Of a stretch of DNA of 64,000 bases, positions 23,052-30,957 are shown in pieces. Position numbers and translations under genes: made by a program. The notes under the pieces were generated by a model. It was not told the DNA's origin and did no database searches. It was given only the letters and a program-made list of their open reading frames with translations. Each line of letters begins with the position of its first letter. Within the stretch, counting starts at the first letter, position 1. Origin of the DNA: Allobosea sp. (lineage in GTDB: Bacteria; Pseudomonadota; Alphaproteobacteria; Rhizobiales; Beijerinckiaceae); the NCBI RefSeq assembly GCF_030695125.1, contig NZ_JAUYTP010000026.1, forward strand, positions 26,788 through 90,787, written 5' to 3'.

Positions 23052-23157
23052 GGCACGCCCTCCGATAGGTAACCCTAATCAGATTGCGGCGGGACGTTCA
23101 AGCCGTTTGGCGTCTGGAATGGAATGGAACGTCGCGGGAACTGTGGACAGCGGGGAT

Positions 23158-23361
23158 TCAGTTGCGGGCCGTTTGCGGCCTCGGGGGCGAGGGCGTTCGT
23201 TTCGCCCGTAACAAATCCGTGACGGCGGCCTCATGGGCCCGCATTTCCGCTTCCATATTCGCGAGATCGCCTCTATGGGCGGCGACCGCTTCGACCGCGA
23301 CGTTCGTGAGGTAGCTTAATAGGGCTGCATGCTCCTCTTTGGTCCGGTAGCACCGCTCCAT
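23158..23361 (-). CDS. Small helical phage protein, unknown
   Basis: 67 residues beginning MERCYRTKEEHAALLSYLT, one long amphipathic helix and a basic Pro-rich tail. The ATG is one base after the stop of the upstream gene, so translation is coupled. Confidence 0.5.
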   Translation of the reverse strand: MERCYRTKEEHAALLSYLTNVAVEAVAAHRGDLANMEAEMRAHEAAVTDLLRAKRTPSPPRPQTARN

Positions 23362-23362
23362 G

Positions 23363-23776
23363 TCAGTCCCCGATTTCCTGGCCCCACGACGCGGGGAATC
23401 GAGACGCGCTGGGATCGCCCGGCTGCCTCGCAGCGACCGCCTCCATGACCCGCATCATCCCCACGTCGGTCCTCAAGCGGACCTCGTTGAAGGCCCGCAA
23501 GCGGTCGGCCGCATGCCAGTTCGCGATCAATGCGGGGATCGTGGAGCGTACGAGAAAGGATACCTCGCTGCCGCTCTGATGCCGCGCGCAGACGTTCGCC
23601 GTAACGAGCTCCTGGCCGATTGCCCGCGAGCATTCCACATGCTGCGCCTTGGCGGCCAGTGCACGCTCGACGGCGGCGCGGGCCTCAAGGGACAGGGCAG
23701 CCAAGGGATGCAGGGCCGCATAACGGGTGGCGGATTCCGAGAGGTGGGCCTCGGCGGCGGCGATGCGGTCACGCAT
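23363..23776 (-). CDS. Helical phage protein, unknown
   Basis: 137 residues from ATG 23776, which overlaps the upstream stop codon. Mostly helical and Ala-rich in the first half (IAAAEAHLSESATRYAALHPL), with an EVSFLVRSTIPALIANW stretch later. Upstream in-frame sequence to 23848 falls within the preceding gene and is rejected. No family recognised. Confidence 0.5.
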   Translation of the reverse strand: MRDRIAAAEAHLSESATRYAALHPLAALSLEARAAVERALAAKAQHVECSRAIGQELVTANVCARHQSGSEVSFLVRSTIPALIANWHAADRLRAFNEVRLRTDVGMMRVMEAVAARQPGDPSASRFPASWGQEIGD

Positions 23777-24509
23777 CGGAGGTCTCGATGATGAAGTCGT
23801 TGCCGGCGTTCGTGATCTTGTAAAGAGAGCCCATGTACGGGGCGACAAGGCCTTTGACGCACAGGCGCTGCATGACGGTGCGGACGCGGCGGGGAGGCCA
23901 GCCCGTTCCCTCGGAGATGGCGGTCACTTGGCAAGGGCCCATTCTGCGCAATGCGAGGATGACGTTGCACTCCTCCATGTCATGGCCCGGACTTTCGGGT
24001 GGCGTCGTCGATTCCTTCAGCCATTGACGGCCACTGCCCGTGATCTCGACGCGTTCGCCGGCGAAATCGAACTCGACGTCGCCCCGGACCGCGAGCCGGC
24101 GGCACAGAAGCAGGGCTTCTGAAGCGTGGATTTCTGCGGCGGCGGCCAGGTCCTCGATGTCCGTCATCTCCCCACGCTCGGCGAGCCGCGTAAGGGCCTT
24201 GCGAACGGTGTCGGCCTCCTCGGGCCGGATCTCCGTCGGCTTGAGGTTGTAGGCCTGGTTGCGGGAAACGGCGTCGATCGTCATGCGGACGATGGGATCG
24301 TTGCGGAAGGCGTTTTGGAGGGCGGCGACCGACACGTTGAGCCTGCCGACCGTGATGGTCGAGGGCAGCTGCGGGAGGTTCTTGAAGTCGCTCATCCGCT
24401 GGGCTTCGCTGATGATGTCCGCGACCCGGGATTCGGTGAGATCCTCGCGCTTGCGCCCGGCCTCGTGGGCCAGCCCCATGGCGAATCCAATCATTGCCTG
24501 GTCATTCAT
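23769..24509 (-). CDS. Possible DNA-binding protein with two winged-helix-like units
   Basis: 246 residues from ATG 24509 (TGATG overlap with the upstream stop). Helical N-terminal part, then RKALTRLAERGEMTDIEDLAAAAEI followed by LLCRRLAVRGDVEFDFAGERVEITGSG, and a second unit VILALRRMGPCQVTAISEGTGWPPRRVRTVMQRL with a beta wing (LYKITNAG). Both read as winged helices, suggesting a transcriptional regulator. It could be the factor acting on class II elements, but this is speculation. Confidence 0.5.
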   Translation of the reverse strand: MNDQAMIGFAMGLAHEAGRKREDLTESRVADIISEAQRMSDFKNLPQLPSTITVGRLNVSVAALQNAFRNDPIVRMTIDAVSRNQAYNLKPTEIRPEEADTVRKALTRLAERGEMTDIEDLAAAAEIHASEALLLCRRLAVRGDVEFDFAGERVEITGSGRQWLKESTTPPESPGHDMEECNVILALRRMGPCQVTAISEGTGWPPRRVRTVMQRLCVKGLVAPYMGSLYKITNAGNDFIIETSDA

Positions 24510-24727
24510 CAAAGCGGCTCCTGGGTTGCGCACCATTCGCAGAACGCGATGTGGTCGGTGAGGTGGACGAGCCAGACGCCGCCGACCTGGATGGCCAGGT
24601 CGTGGCGCTTGAGCTCGGCGAGGACGGCGCGGTCGTGCCCCTGGGTCTGCCCGAGCGCGATGCACTCGAAGGCATGCCGGGCCTCAATCGAGAGGCCCTC
24701 GGCGGGGTGTCGGGGCGCTTCAGTCAT
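24509..24727 (-). CDS. Small phage protein, unknown
   Basis: 72 residues with a helical N-terminus, then DRAVLAELKRHDLAIQVGGVWLVHLTD, a compact helix-strand pattern, and CEWCATQ with a CxxC pair. It overlaps both neighbours by a few bases, so it belongs to the operon starting at 25589. Confidence 0.5.
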   Translation of the reverse strand: MTEAPRHPAEGLSIEARHAFECIALGQTQGHDRAVLAELKRHDLAIQVGGVWLVHLTDHIAFCEWCATQEPL

Positions 24728-25589
24728 GGACGAGCGCCTCCTGCATGACAGTCTCGGGGCCGACGACCTGCTCGGGCGGCGGCGTCCAGAACGTCAGCTT
24801 GCGGTGGATCTGGCGCAGCCGCATGACGTTCGACCGCGCGACCAACACAACGTCGTCATAGTCGTCGGCGAGCCAACGGTCGTAGACCTGGTCATCGCCG
24901 ATATGGGTTTCGCGCTTCACGCCGAGCGTGTCGCACAGGCGGTCCAGAGAGATGCGGCCGCCATAGCCGGTCCAATAGGTCATTGTGTCGACGACCAGGG
25001 GCGCGCCTCCCATGGGCTGGTTGTGGTTGGCACGGGCGTTGATGGGAAACCATCGAGGGACCGGGACGCCGAGAATGACGGCACGCTGGTAGAGGAAGCG
25101 CAGCACGTGATCGGCATAATGCGCGACGACCGTGACCGGGCCGACGTTAGCCTGGCAGTCGCGGATTTCGCCGCCTCTGACGTAGACGAATCCTCGACCG
25201 GGACCGAGGCGGTGCTTCTCGGCGGCGTTGGCGGCGTTCTGGAGAGCGTCGGTCATGGCGACGAAGGCGCGCTCCATGATGACCTTCTCGGTCGAGAGCA
25301 TGTCCTGCTTTGAGCCGACCAGCCAATCCGGCCGCATGTACTTGGCGCACCACGTGGCCTCGTTGCCGTCATCGATGCCGTAGGCGATCGCCACGACGTG
25401 CCCCGCCGCCCCGTCGTACGCCGTCTTCGCGTACGCCTCGTCGACCAGGGCCGGCTTCTTCTCGGCTTCCCAGGCCGCGATCGTCTCGGCCTTGGAGATG
25501 TTGCCGGGCGGCGTGATGGTCGCCGCGATCTCGTCCCGGATGCCGGGCCGCTGGGAGGGGATCGTCTTGATGTCCAGGTACAGGTGCAT
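24720..25589 (-). CDS. PolB-like 3'-5' exonuclease
   Basis: 289 residues from ATG 25589, chosen because GGAG lies 6 bases upstream. The opening YLDIKTIPSQ is the ExoI motif of the predicted PolB-related exonucleases (D-x-E/K type; here DIK instead of the usual DIE). The segment AGHVVAIAYGIDDGNE follows, then VTVVAHYADHVLRFLY in the ExoII position and a YDRWLADDYDDV region near ExoIII. Such stand-alone exonucleases are common in phages and plasmids and act in DNA replication or repair. The D-I-K substitution may affect metal binding. Confidence 0.65.
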   Translation of the reverse strand: MHLYLDIKTIPSQRPGIRDEIAATITPPGNISKAETIAAWEAEKKPALVDEAYAKTAYDGAAGHVVAIAYGIDDGNEATWCAKYMRPDWLVGSKQDMLSTEKVIMERAFVAMTDALQNAANAAEKHRLGPGRGFVYVRGGEIRDCQANVGPVTVVAHYADHVLRFLYQRAVILGVPVPRWFPINARANHNQPMGGAPLVVDTMTYWTGYGGRISLDRLCDTLGVKRETHIGDDQVYDRWLADDYDDVVLVARSNVMRLRQIHRKLTFWTPPPEQVVGPETVMQEALVHD

Positions 25590-25620
25590 AGGTGACTCCA
25601 TCGCGAATTCGGATGGAGCG

Positions 25621-25649
25621 ATTGTCCCGGCGGGGGCGGCGCGAAACCA
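25621..25649 (-). promoter_or_regulatory. Class II phage promoter, copy D
   Basis: Minus strand: TGGTTT, 17-bp spacer starting CGCGCC and ending CCGG, then GACAAT. It lies 32 bases before ATG 25589 and would drive the exonuclease operon (25,589-22,557). Confidence 0.75.
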
Positions 25650-25808
25650 GAAGCCATGATCCGCCGCTTAAGCATTGGCTAACCACCCCGTCAGCCGGCG
25701 GTCGATAGCTGCAATGCCACCTCCAAAATTAATCGCTTGGAAGGGGCTGGGGGGCATTTTGGGCCTGTCTCCAGTACGGAGATATCAATCCTAGAAAAGG
25801 ATACTAAT

Positions 25809-26639
25809 ATGTCTGTCGCTATCTCCGCAACAATGCGCAACAGCCTCAACGCGCTTCAGACGATTACTGCTCAGTCAAACGTCTCTCAGAATCGCCTCAG
25901 CACTGGCCTCAAGGTCAGCTCGGCACTCGACAATCCGACGAATTACTTCACCGCTCAGGGGTTGAATGACCGGGCCAAGGACCTCGGCAACCTGTTGGAT
26001 GGGATCGGTTCCGGTCTGCAGGTCCTGAAGGCAGCCGACGAGGGCATCAAGAGCATTTCGAAGTTGGTTGAGACAGCAAAGGGCCTCGCTTCTGCCGCGA
26101 AGCAGCTGCCTACAACCGCCGATAGGGCTTCTCTGGTTGCTCAATATACTTCGATTATTGCTCAGATCACCACTGTCGCGGGCGATTCTAGCTTTAACGG
26201 CACGAATCTGATCAAGGGTGTCACGGCCCCGGCGACCGTGGAAACGTTGAGCGTCAAATTCTCCGAAGGCGCCAGCAAACTCGATGTTGTCGGTGTTCAG
26301 CTGGATTCAGGCACCGCTGGTCTCAACATAACCGCACCACAGGCTTCTTGGGCGGCGACTACGGATATCGACGCCGACGTCGTGAAGCTGGATGCTGCCT
26401 TGGTCAAGCTGAGGACGACGGCTGCAACGTTCGGCGCGAACAGTGCGATCATCAGCACGCGGCAGGACTTCACGAAGAACCTTATCAGCACCTTGAAGAC
26501 GGGCGCCGATAACCTCGTTATGGCAGACCAGAACGAAGAGGCCGCCAACCTTCTGTCGCTGCAGACGCGTCAGCAGCTGGCTCAGACCAGCATGTCGATG
26601 GCCAACCAGTCGCAGCAGGCCATCCTGCGCCTGTTCTAA
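25809..26639 (+). CDS. Flagellin A (prophage-borne)
   Basis: 276 residues from ATG 25809, with AAGGA upstream. It has the short alphaproteobacterial flagellin form: an N-terminal D0/D1 helix (MSVAISATMRNSLNALQTIT) with LSTGLKVSSALDNPTNYF at residues 30-47, a small variable centre with no D2/D3 domains, and a C-terminal D1/D0 helix ending LQTRQQLAQTSMSMANQ. Codon choice is visibly less GC-rich than that of the flanking phage genes. It is opposite in direction to its neighbours and lacks class I or II elements, so it looks like an inserted cassette. No clear sigma54 or sigma28 promoter was found. Confidence 0.92.
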   Translation: MSVAISATMRNSLNALQTITAQSNVSQNRLSTGLKVSSALDNPTNYFTAQGLNDRAKDLGNLLDGIGSGLQVLKAADEGIKSISKLVETAKGLASAAKQLPTTADRASLVAQYTSIIAQITTVAGDSSFNGTNLIKGVTAPATVETLSVKFSEGASKLDVVGVQLDSGTAGLNITAPQASWAATTDIDADVVKLDAALVKLRTTAATFGANSAIISTRQDFTKNLISTLKTGADNLVMADQNEEAANLLSLQTRQQLAQTSMSMANQSQQAILRLF

Positions 26640-26654
26640 GCCGCCTCTGAACCA

Positions 26655-26687
26655 AAAGGGCCGGCGGGGTTGTCCCTGCCGGCCTTT
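26655..26687 (+). terminator. Terminator between flagellin genes
   Basis: GGCCGGC and GCCGGCC arms around a 12-base loop, followed by TTT. Separates the two flagellin genes. Confidence 0.6.
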
Positions 26688-26747
26688 ACTCGCTGTTAAC
26701 CACGCCCGGTCATCTTCCCTTCACGATCTTCATGAAGGGGCTTGCTC

Positions 26748-27593
26748 ATGGCCGATATTTCGATCTCAGCGCGAGTGCGCACCGGTCTGCTGGCGCTTCA
26801 GCAGATCAATGACCAGACGACACTTGCCCAGCAGCGCCTAACCACGGGCCGCAAGGTCAACTCCGCTGTCGACAACCCGGTCAACTATTTTACCTCGGCC
26901 GCATTGAACGATCGCGCAGGCGATTTGGGTGCGCTGCTGGACGGCATCGGCAATGCGCAGAAGGTAGTGGAGGCTGCGGACAAAGGCATCCAGAGCATAA
27001 CCAAGCTGGTTCAGACAGCTAAAGGTTTGGCGAGCGCCGCTCGTCAATTGGCATCAACGGATACGGCAGGGCGACTAGCGCTGTCAGTCCAGTACAACGA
27101 GATCCAGAGCCAGATTACCTCCTTGGCCGAAGACTCGGGCTTCAATGGCCTCAATCTTATCAAGGCCACCCCCGACAATTTGACCGTCAGATTTTCCGAG
27201 AGAGCCACAGCTGCTGCCCCGGCTCCGAAAAATGATCTTACTGTCACTGGCGTTGCACTCGGTGCAGCAGGTCTATCGCTCGTCGCCGCAACAGGCTCCT
27301 GGGCAACCAACGGAAACGTCGACACAGATATCGGTCTCCTCGATGCCGCTCTCGGAAAGCTCCGGGCAACCGCTTCGACGCTTGGTGCCAACGGCGCGAT
27401 CATCACTTCCCGACAGGATTTTACGAAGCAATTAATGTCGGTCTTGAAGGTTGGCGCTGATAATCTCGTTCTGGCGGATCAAAATGAGGAAGCGGCAAAC
27501 CTGCTCGCCCTTCAGACTCGCCAGCAGCTTGCTCAGACCGGTATGTCGCTTGCGAACCAGGCTGACCAGAGCGTCCTCCGACTCTTCAACTAA
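26748..27593 (+). CDS. Flagellin B (prophage-borne)
   Basis: 281 residues from ATG 26748, with AAGGGG upstream. Same architecture as flagellin A and clearly related to it: RLTTGRKVNSAVDNPVNYF in the N-terminal D1 region and DQNEEAANLLALQTRQQLAQ near the C-terminus. The centre differs from flagellin A, so the pair is not a recent exact duplication. Export would use the host flagellar type III apparatus. It begins 108 bases after flagellin A. Confidence 0.92.
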   Translation: MADISISARVRTGLLALQQINDQTTLAQQRLTTGRKVNSAVDNPVNYFTSAALNDRAGDLGALLDGIGNAQKVVEAADKGIQSITKLVQTAKGLASAARQLASTDTAGRLALSVQYNEIQSQITSLAEDSGFNGLNLIKATPDNLTVRFSERATAAAPAPKNDLTVTGVALGAAGLSLVAATGSWATNGNVDTDIGLLDAALGKLRATASTLGANGAIITSRQDFTKQLMSVLKVGADNLVLADQNEEAANLLALQTRQQLAQTGMSLANQADQSVLRLFN

Positions 27594-27606
27594 TCGGAAT
27601 CGATCC

Positions 27607-28026
27607 ATGGCCTTGCATGTCGAGCTGCGCCCAGGCGAAAAGGTCTACATCGGCCGAACGTTGGTCACCAACGGGAAGTTCAAGGCGAGCCTTTATCTTG
27701 AGGGCCGTGAGCCGATCCTCAAGCAGAAGGATATGATCGACCCTGCGGAAGCGGACACGGTCTGCAAGCGGATCTATGTCGCGATCACGGACGCCTATCT
27801 CGCCGAGAACGCCGCTCTTCACGATCACGAATGTTTCGAGCTGGTGAAACAGGTTGCCGCCGTGGCGCCTAGCCTTCGAACCATGCTGGCTGAGGTTTCG
27901 AAGTACGTACTGGCTGGTGAGCACTACACCGCGTTGAAGCTTTGCAAGCATCTGATCGAGCATGAAGCTGCTTTGATCGCTGCTGTCATGACAGAAGAAC
28001 CTGCAGGCAGCGGCCCTCGCCACTGA
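27607..28026 (+). CDS. flbT: FlbT-like flagellin expression regulator
   Basis: 139 residues. The opening ALHVELRPGEKVYIGRTLV and the later ILKQKDMIDPAEADTVCKRIY match FlbT, the alphaproteobacterial protein that binds flagellin mRNA leaders and controls their translation or stability. The C-terminal SKYVLAGEHYTALKLCKHLIEHE also follows the family. It starts 14 bases after flagellin B. FlaF, the usual partner, is not next to it. Together the three genes form a self-contained flagellin production module within a prophage. Confidence 0.8.
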   Translation: MALHVELRPGEKVYIGRTLVTNGKFKASLYLEGREPILKQKDMIDPAEADTVCKRIYVAITDAYLAENAALHDHECFELVKQVAAVAPSLRTMLAEVSKYVLAGEHYTALKLCKHLIEHEAALIAAVMTEEPAGSGPRH

Positions 28027-28032
28027 GCACGG

Positions 28033-28512
28033 TTACGACCGGGTCTCCAGCCGCTCGATGAGCCGCACCAGGCGCTCGTGCGCCGCCTCCATCGCGGCGA
28101 TGACGCCCGCGCCGTCGGCTTCCCCCGCCTCGCGAGCGCGCACGATGAATGTCGTCAGCGTGCCGAGCATCCTCGACGCGGCCGCGAGGTCCTCGGGCGG
28201 GACCTGGGTGACCAAGCGGGGGCCGGACGCCCGGTCGACCGGTGCCTCGTCGACCAGGTGGTCGGCGATGAGGCGGCGCACCAGGGCAGAATCGGAAATC
28301 CCGTCGCGCTGCGCGGCGACAGTGAGTTTCGCTCGGAGGTCTCCGGTGAGCCGGATTCCCAATATCGAGGGCAGCAGGCGGCTGCCCGTCGAGGGGTCCA
28401 CGGGGCGACGCCCCTGGCCAGCAGACGTCGCCGGAACGGGGGCGTCGTCTAGGGGCAAACCGCGAAGCGTGTTTGACCCTATGCCTGGCTTAATCTCTGC
28501 ACTTATTTCCAT
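28033..28512 (-). CDS. Ribbon-helix-helix, MobC-like accessory protein
   Basis: 159 residues from ATG 28512, with CGGAG 6 bases upstream. The middle (ILGIRLTGDLRAKLTVAAQRDG and SDSALVRRLIADHL) is a ribbon-helix-helix domain, and the helical C-terminus (LAAASRMLGTLTTFIVRARE) resembles the oligomerising part of MobC-type relaxosome proteins. Such proteins bind oriT DNA and assist a relaxase. A generic plasmid RHH regulator is the alternative. Convergent with the flbT-like gene. Confidence 0.6.
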   Translation of the reverse strand: MEISAEIKPGIGSNTLRGLPLDDAPVPATSAGQGRRPVDPSTGSRLLPSILGIRLTGDLRAKLTVAAQRDGISDSALVRRLIADHLVDEAPVDRASGPRLVTQVPPEDLAAASRMLGTLTTFIVRAREAGEADGAGVIAAMEAAHERLVRLIERLETRS

Positions 28513-28556
28513 GTCAAACACTCCGGTAAAACTCGGCGGTCAAACCGCCTCCTAAT

Positions 28557-29417
28557 TCAGCCCTTGCTGCCGAATCCCTTGTTGCCGGATTCCGCTTCCG
28601 GCTCCTCGGTCACCTCGGGCACGGGCATGGCTCCGGCAGCCGGCGGCGTCCCATCGGGATCGTCGTCATGGGGCCTCTTCTTCTTCTTTCCGGGGACCTT
28701 CGTCCTGCCGCCGGTCTTTTCGGGGATGGTCACGTCGGCGACCGAGGGCGTCTCCGGCGGAGCCGGCGCGGGGCCGCCCGACGAACCCGCGTTGCCGTCC
28801 CTGCCGCCCTTCGTGACCTTCGCGGCGGCAGCGTTGAGCGCCTTGACCAGGGCGATCTGGACTTCGGCGGGGACGTGCAGGGGCGCGGGCACGGGCTTGC
28901 CCATGTATTCGAGCCGCTTGCGCTCGCGCTGGTCGGCCCGCTCGGCCTCGCGCCACGTTTCGAGGTCGCCGTAGGTCGCGTCGTTGAGCCGACGCAGCAG
29001 CCCCATCTCGGCATCCGGGTCATCCATCCGTGCTTCGGACAGCATGAAGCGGGTCAGCCTGCCGTCGACCATGTCGAGCGCCTTCAGGTACGCGGCGAGG
29101 TCGGGCCCCAAGACCTTTTCCGCGAGCTTGATGCGCTCCGGCGTCGGCTTCTCGCCGTGCCGACCGAATCCTCTGATGTACGTGACCACGGCGACCGGGA
29201 AGCTGGGCGGCATCACGAATCGAGGCCGCGCCGGCGCCGGGGTCTCCGGCCGCTCCGGCTCGATCGCCGGACGCGGATCGGGTTTGACCTCGGGACGGAC
29301 CGGTTTGACCTCCGGCCTGATGGTCGGCTTCAGCCTGGCGCTGGGCGGCCTGGCGGGCTTCACGTCGGGCCGGGCGACGGGACCGAGGCCGATGAACTCG
29401 TAGATGCGGCGAAACAT
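28557..29417 (-). CDS. Unknown protein with basic Pro-rich N-terminus
   Basis: 286 residues from ATG 29417 with AGGAGGTG upstream. Residues 15-75 are a disordered run of Pro/Arg repeats (such as RPEVKP); 75-200 is a helical domain with VVTYIRGFGRHGEKPTPERIKLAEKVLGPDLAAYLKAL; the C-terminal 90 residues are again disordered and end in a lysine cluster (GKKKKRPHDDD). Preceded by class II copy E. No family recognised; a DNA-associated accessory of the mobilisation genes is possible. Confidence 0.55.
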   Translation of the reverse strand: MFRRIYEFIGLGPVARPDVKPARPPSARLKPTIRPEVKPVRPEVKPDPRPAIEPERPETPAPARPRFVMPPSFPVAVVTYIRGFGRHGEKPTPERIKLAEKVLGPDLAAYLKALDMVDGRLTRFMLSEARMDDPDAEMGLLRRLNDATYGDLETWREAERADQRERKRLEYMGKPVPAPLHVPAEVQIALVKALNAAAAKVTKGGRDGNAGSSGGPAPAPPETPSVADVTIPEKTGGRTKVPGKKKKRPHDDDPDGTPPAAGAMPVPEVTEEPEAESGNKGFGSKG

Positions 29418-29439
29418 GGGACACCTCCTGTTTGACCAA

Positions 29440-29468
29440 AGTTTCCGGGCGGGAGGGGCGCGAAACCA
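29440..29468 (-). promoter_or_regulatory. Class II phage promoter, copy E
   Basis: Minus strand: TGGTTT, 17-bp spacer starting CGCGCC, then GAAACT. It ends 22 bases before ATG 29417. The -10-like part is the most diverged of the five copies. It shows that the region right of the flagellin cassette belongs to the same phage. Confidence 0.65.
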
Positions 29469-29506
29469 TGTTTGACCGGCGGCAGGGTGCCTGCCGCCGG
29501 CTTGTG

Positions 29507-29956
29507 TCAGCCGAGCCCCGTCGTTGCGGCGGCCTGCTCTGGCGAATCGATGCCCCAGGCTTCGACATCGATCCCAGGCAGTGATGCCAGGAGCCGGTTG
29601 CGGAGCGATTCGACGAACGCCGAGGCTTCGCTCTTGTCGTAATCGGGATGCTCGCAGGCTTGGTAGTCGTAGCAAGCCAGCGTGTGCGCGGCTGCCGTGA
29701 TCCGGACGTCGGGATAGTAGCGGTGCCGGTAGACGTCGATCTGCTGCTGGTAGCCGGCGGCCTCTACCGAGCCGACCAAGCTCGGATAGCGGGCGAACAT
29801 CGATCGCAGGTTCTCGCTCCAGAGCATCTGTCCGACGAGCGTCGCTCGGTGATGCGTGATCTGCTCGCGGCGCGGCGGGCAGCCGTATGCGCGGTAGTCG
29901 ATGGCTGCGCTGACGAGGACGTCGATATGATGCTGCGAGACGAAGAAAGCTGACAT
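29507..29956 (-). CDS. Phage/mobile-element protein, unknown
   Basis: 149 residues from ATG 29956, with AGGAGA upstream. It starts MSAFFVSQHHIDVLVSAAIDY, has ATLVGQMLWSENLRSMFARYP and a tyrosine/histidine-rich middle (CYDYQACEHPDYDKSEASAF). Similar small proteins are found beside DUF736-type genes in mobile elements of this order, but I cannot name the family with certainty. Confidence 0.5.
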   Translation of the reverse strand: MSAFFVSQHHIDVLVSAAIDYRAYGCPPRREQITHHRATLVGQMLWSENLRSMFARYPSLVGSVEAAGYQQQIDVYRHRYYPDVRITAAAHTLACYDYQACEHPDYDKSEASAFVESLRNRLLASLPGIDVEAWGIDSPEQAAATTGLG

Positions 29957-30012
29957 TTCGGGTCTCCTGAATGGGAAAGCCCGCCGGGGTTGCCGGCGGG
30001 CTGGGAAAGGGG

Positions 30013-30330
30013 TCAGTCTCGGGTGCCGCTGCGGTCCCACACCAGCGGCCAGGACTTGCTCTTCGGCGTCCGGGGCTGGAACAGGGCGGCTCGGACGGGG
30101 CAGGGGAAGCTCGGGTCCTGGATCGCGACCGAGAGGAAGGCGACCCCCGCTTTCGACTGGCGGCGCCATGCCCCGCCGACCTCGCGCCCGTTGTGCAGGA
30201 TGCGGAAATCCGGGGCCTTGTCCGAGGCGCTCTCGAAGGGCTCGAAGACGAGCTCGGCGGTGCAGGAAAGGGTGGTGAGGGTGCCGACGTAGCCGTTGCC
30301 GTCCGAGGTGAAGCTGCCGATGTCGATCAT
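30013..30330 (-). CDS. DUF736 family protein
   Basis: 105 residues matching the DUF736 pattern: IGSFTSDGNGYVGTLTTLS, SDKAPDFRILHNGREVGGAW, FLSVAIQDPSFPCPVRAAL and a final WPLVWDR. Length is typical (about 100-110). DUF736 genes are characteristic of plasmids and integrative conjugative elements of alphaproteobacteria; their function is unknown. Its presence with the relaxase and the MobC-like protein supports a plasmid-like component in this prophage. Confidence 0.8.
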   Translation of the reverse strand: MIDIGSFTSDGNGYVGTLTTLSCTAELVFEPFESASDKAPDFRILHNGREVGGAWRRQSKAGVAFLSVAIQDPSFPCPVRAALFQPRTPKSKSWPLVWDRSGTRD

Positions 30331-30567
30331 GGGGTCTCTCCGATGCTGGGCCGCACCGCGCGGCCTGTGGCGTCAAAGAGAGACGGGAGGGAGCGCCCGC
30401 ATCCGGAGGACCGGAATGGAATGGAGGAGCGCTTGCGCTTGCGGGAATAGCGATCGAGCGGATTACTAAGAGGACACAGAAAGGCCGCCGGTGCAGGCCC
30501 GCCACGGGGTGACCAGATCGGCTCGGGGACTCCTCAAATCACAGGCGATGTTCTACGTCTGTTCTCC

Positions 30568-30957
30568 ATGCGATCCGACCTCCCTCCCGACGAGAACACA
30601 CCGCTAGGACGCTGGCCGTGGGTCGAGGTCCGATTCCGCTGTCACTACTGCCAACGGTGGGATGACGTGCGCCTGGCTTCCCTGGCGGCCAAGAAGGGGC
30701 ATCGCATCTCGATCGGCACACTGGTCCGGCAATGGGCTTCACTCTGCCCGTGGCACCACACCAATCCGACGCGGAAACCCCAGAAGTACGGGATGAAATG
30801 CGGTGGGCACTGCCCGGATCTGCGGAAGCTCACCCCTCCCGACATGCCGCCGGCCATGGGCGGCCTGGTGGTGCTCGAAGGGGGCAAGGGCGACATGCTG
30901 CCAGCCGAGCCGGCCCGCGAGCGTCGCCGGCGGATCGGCGCTCCCAACGAAGGCTAG
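30568..30957 (+). CDS. Cys/His-rich protein, unknown
   Basis: 129 residues. Two potential metal-binding clusters: CHYCQRWDD near residue 25 and LCPWHHTNP with KCGGHCPDL later. This looks like a small zinc-binding protein of unknown function. Minus-strand neighbours overlap its 3' end by 4 bases (30,954-30,957). Upstream 237 bases hold no gene; a promoter is not obvious. Confidence 0.5.
   Translation: MRSDLPPDENTPLGRWPWVEVRFRCHYCQRWDDVRLASLAAKKGHRISIGTLVRQWASLCPWHHTNPTRKPQKYGMKCGGHCPDLRKLTPPDMPPAMGGLVVLEGGKGDMLPAEPARERRRRIGAPNEG

Noticed and set aside
30568..30957. Host toxin-antitoxin pair with the 30,954-31,133 gene
   Set aside because: The two genes are convergent with a 4-base overlap, and the Cys-rich protein has no toxin motif.
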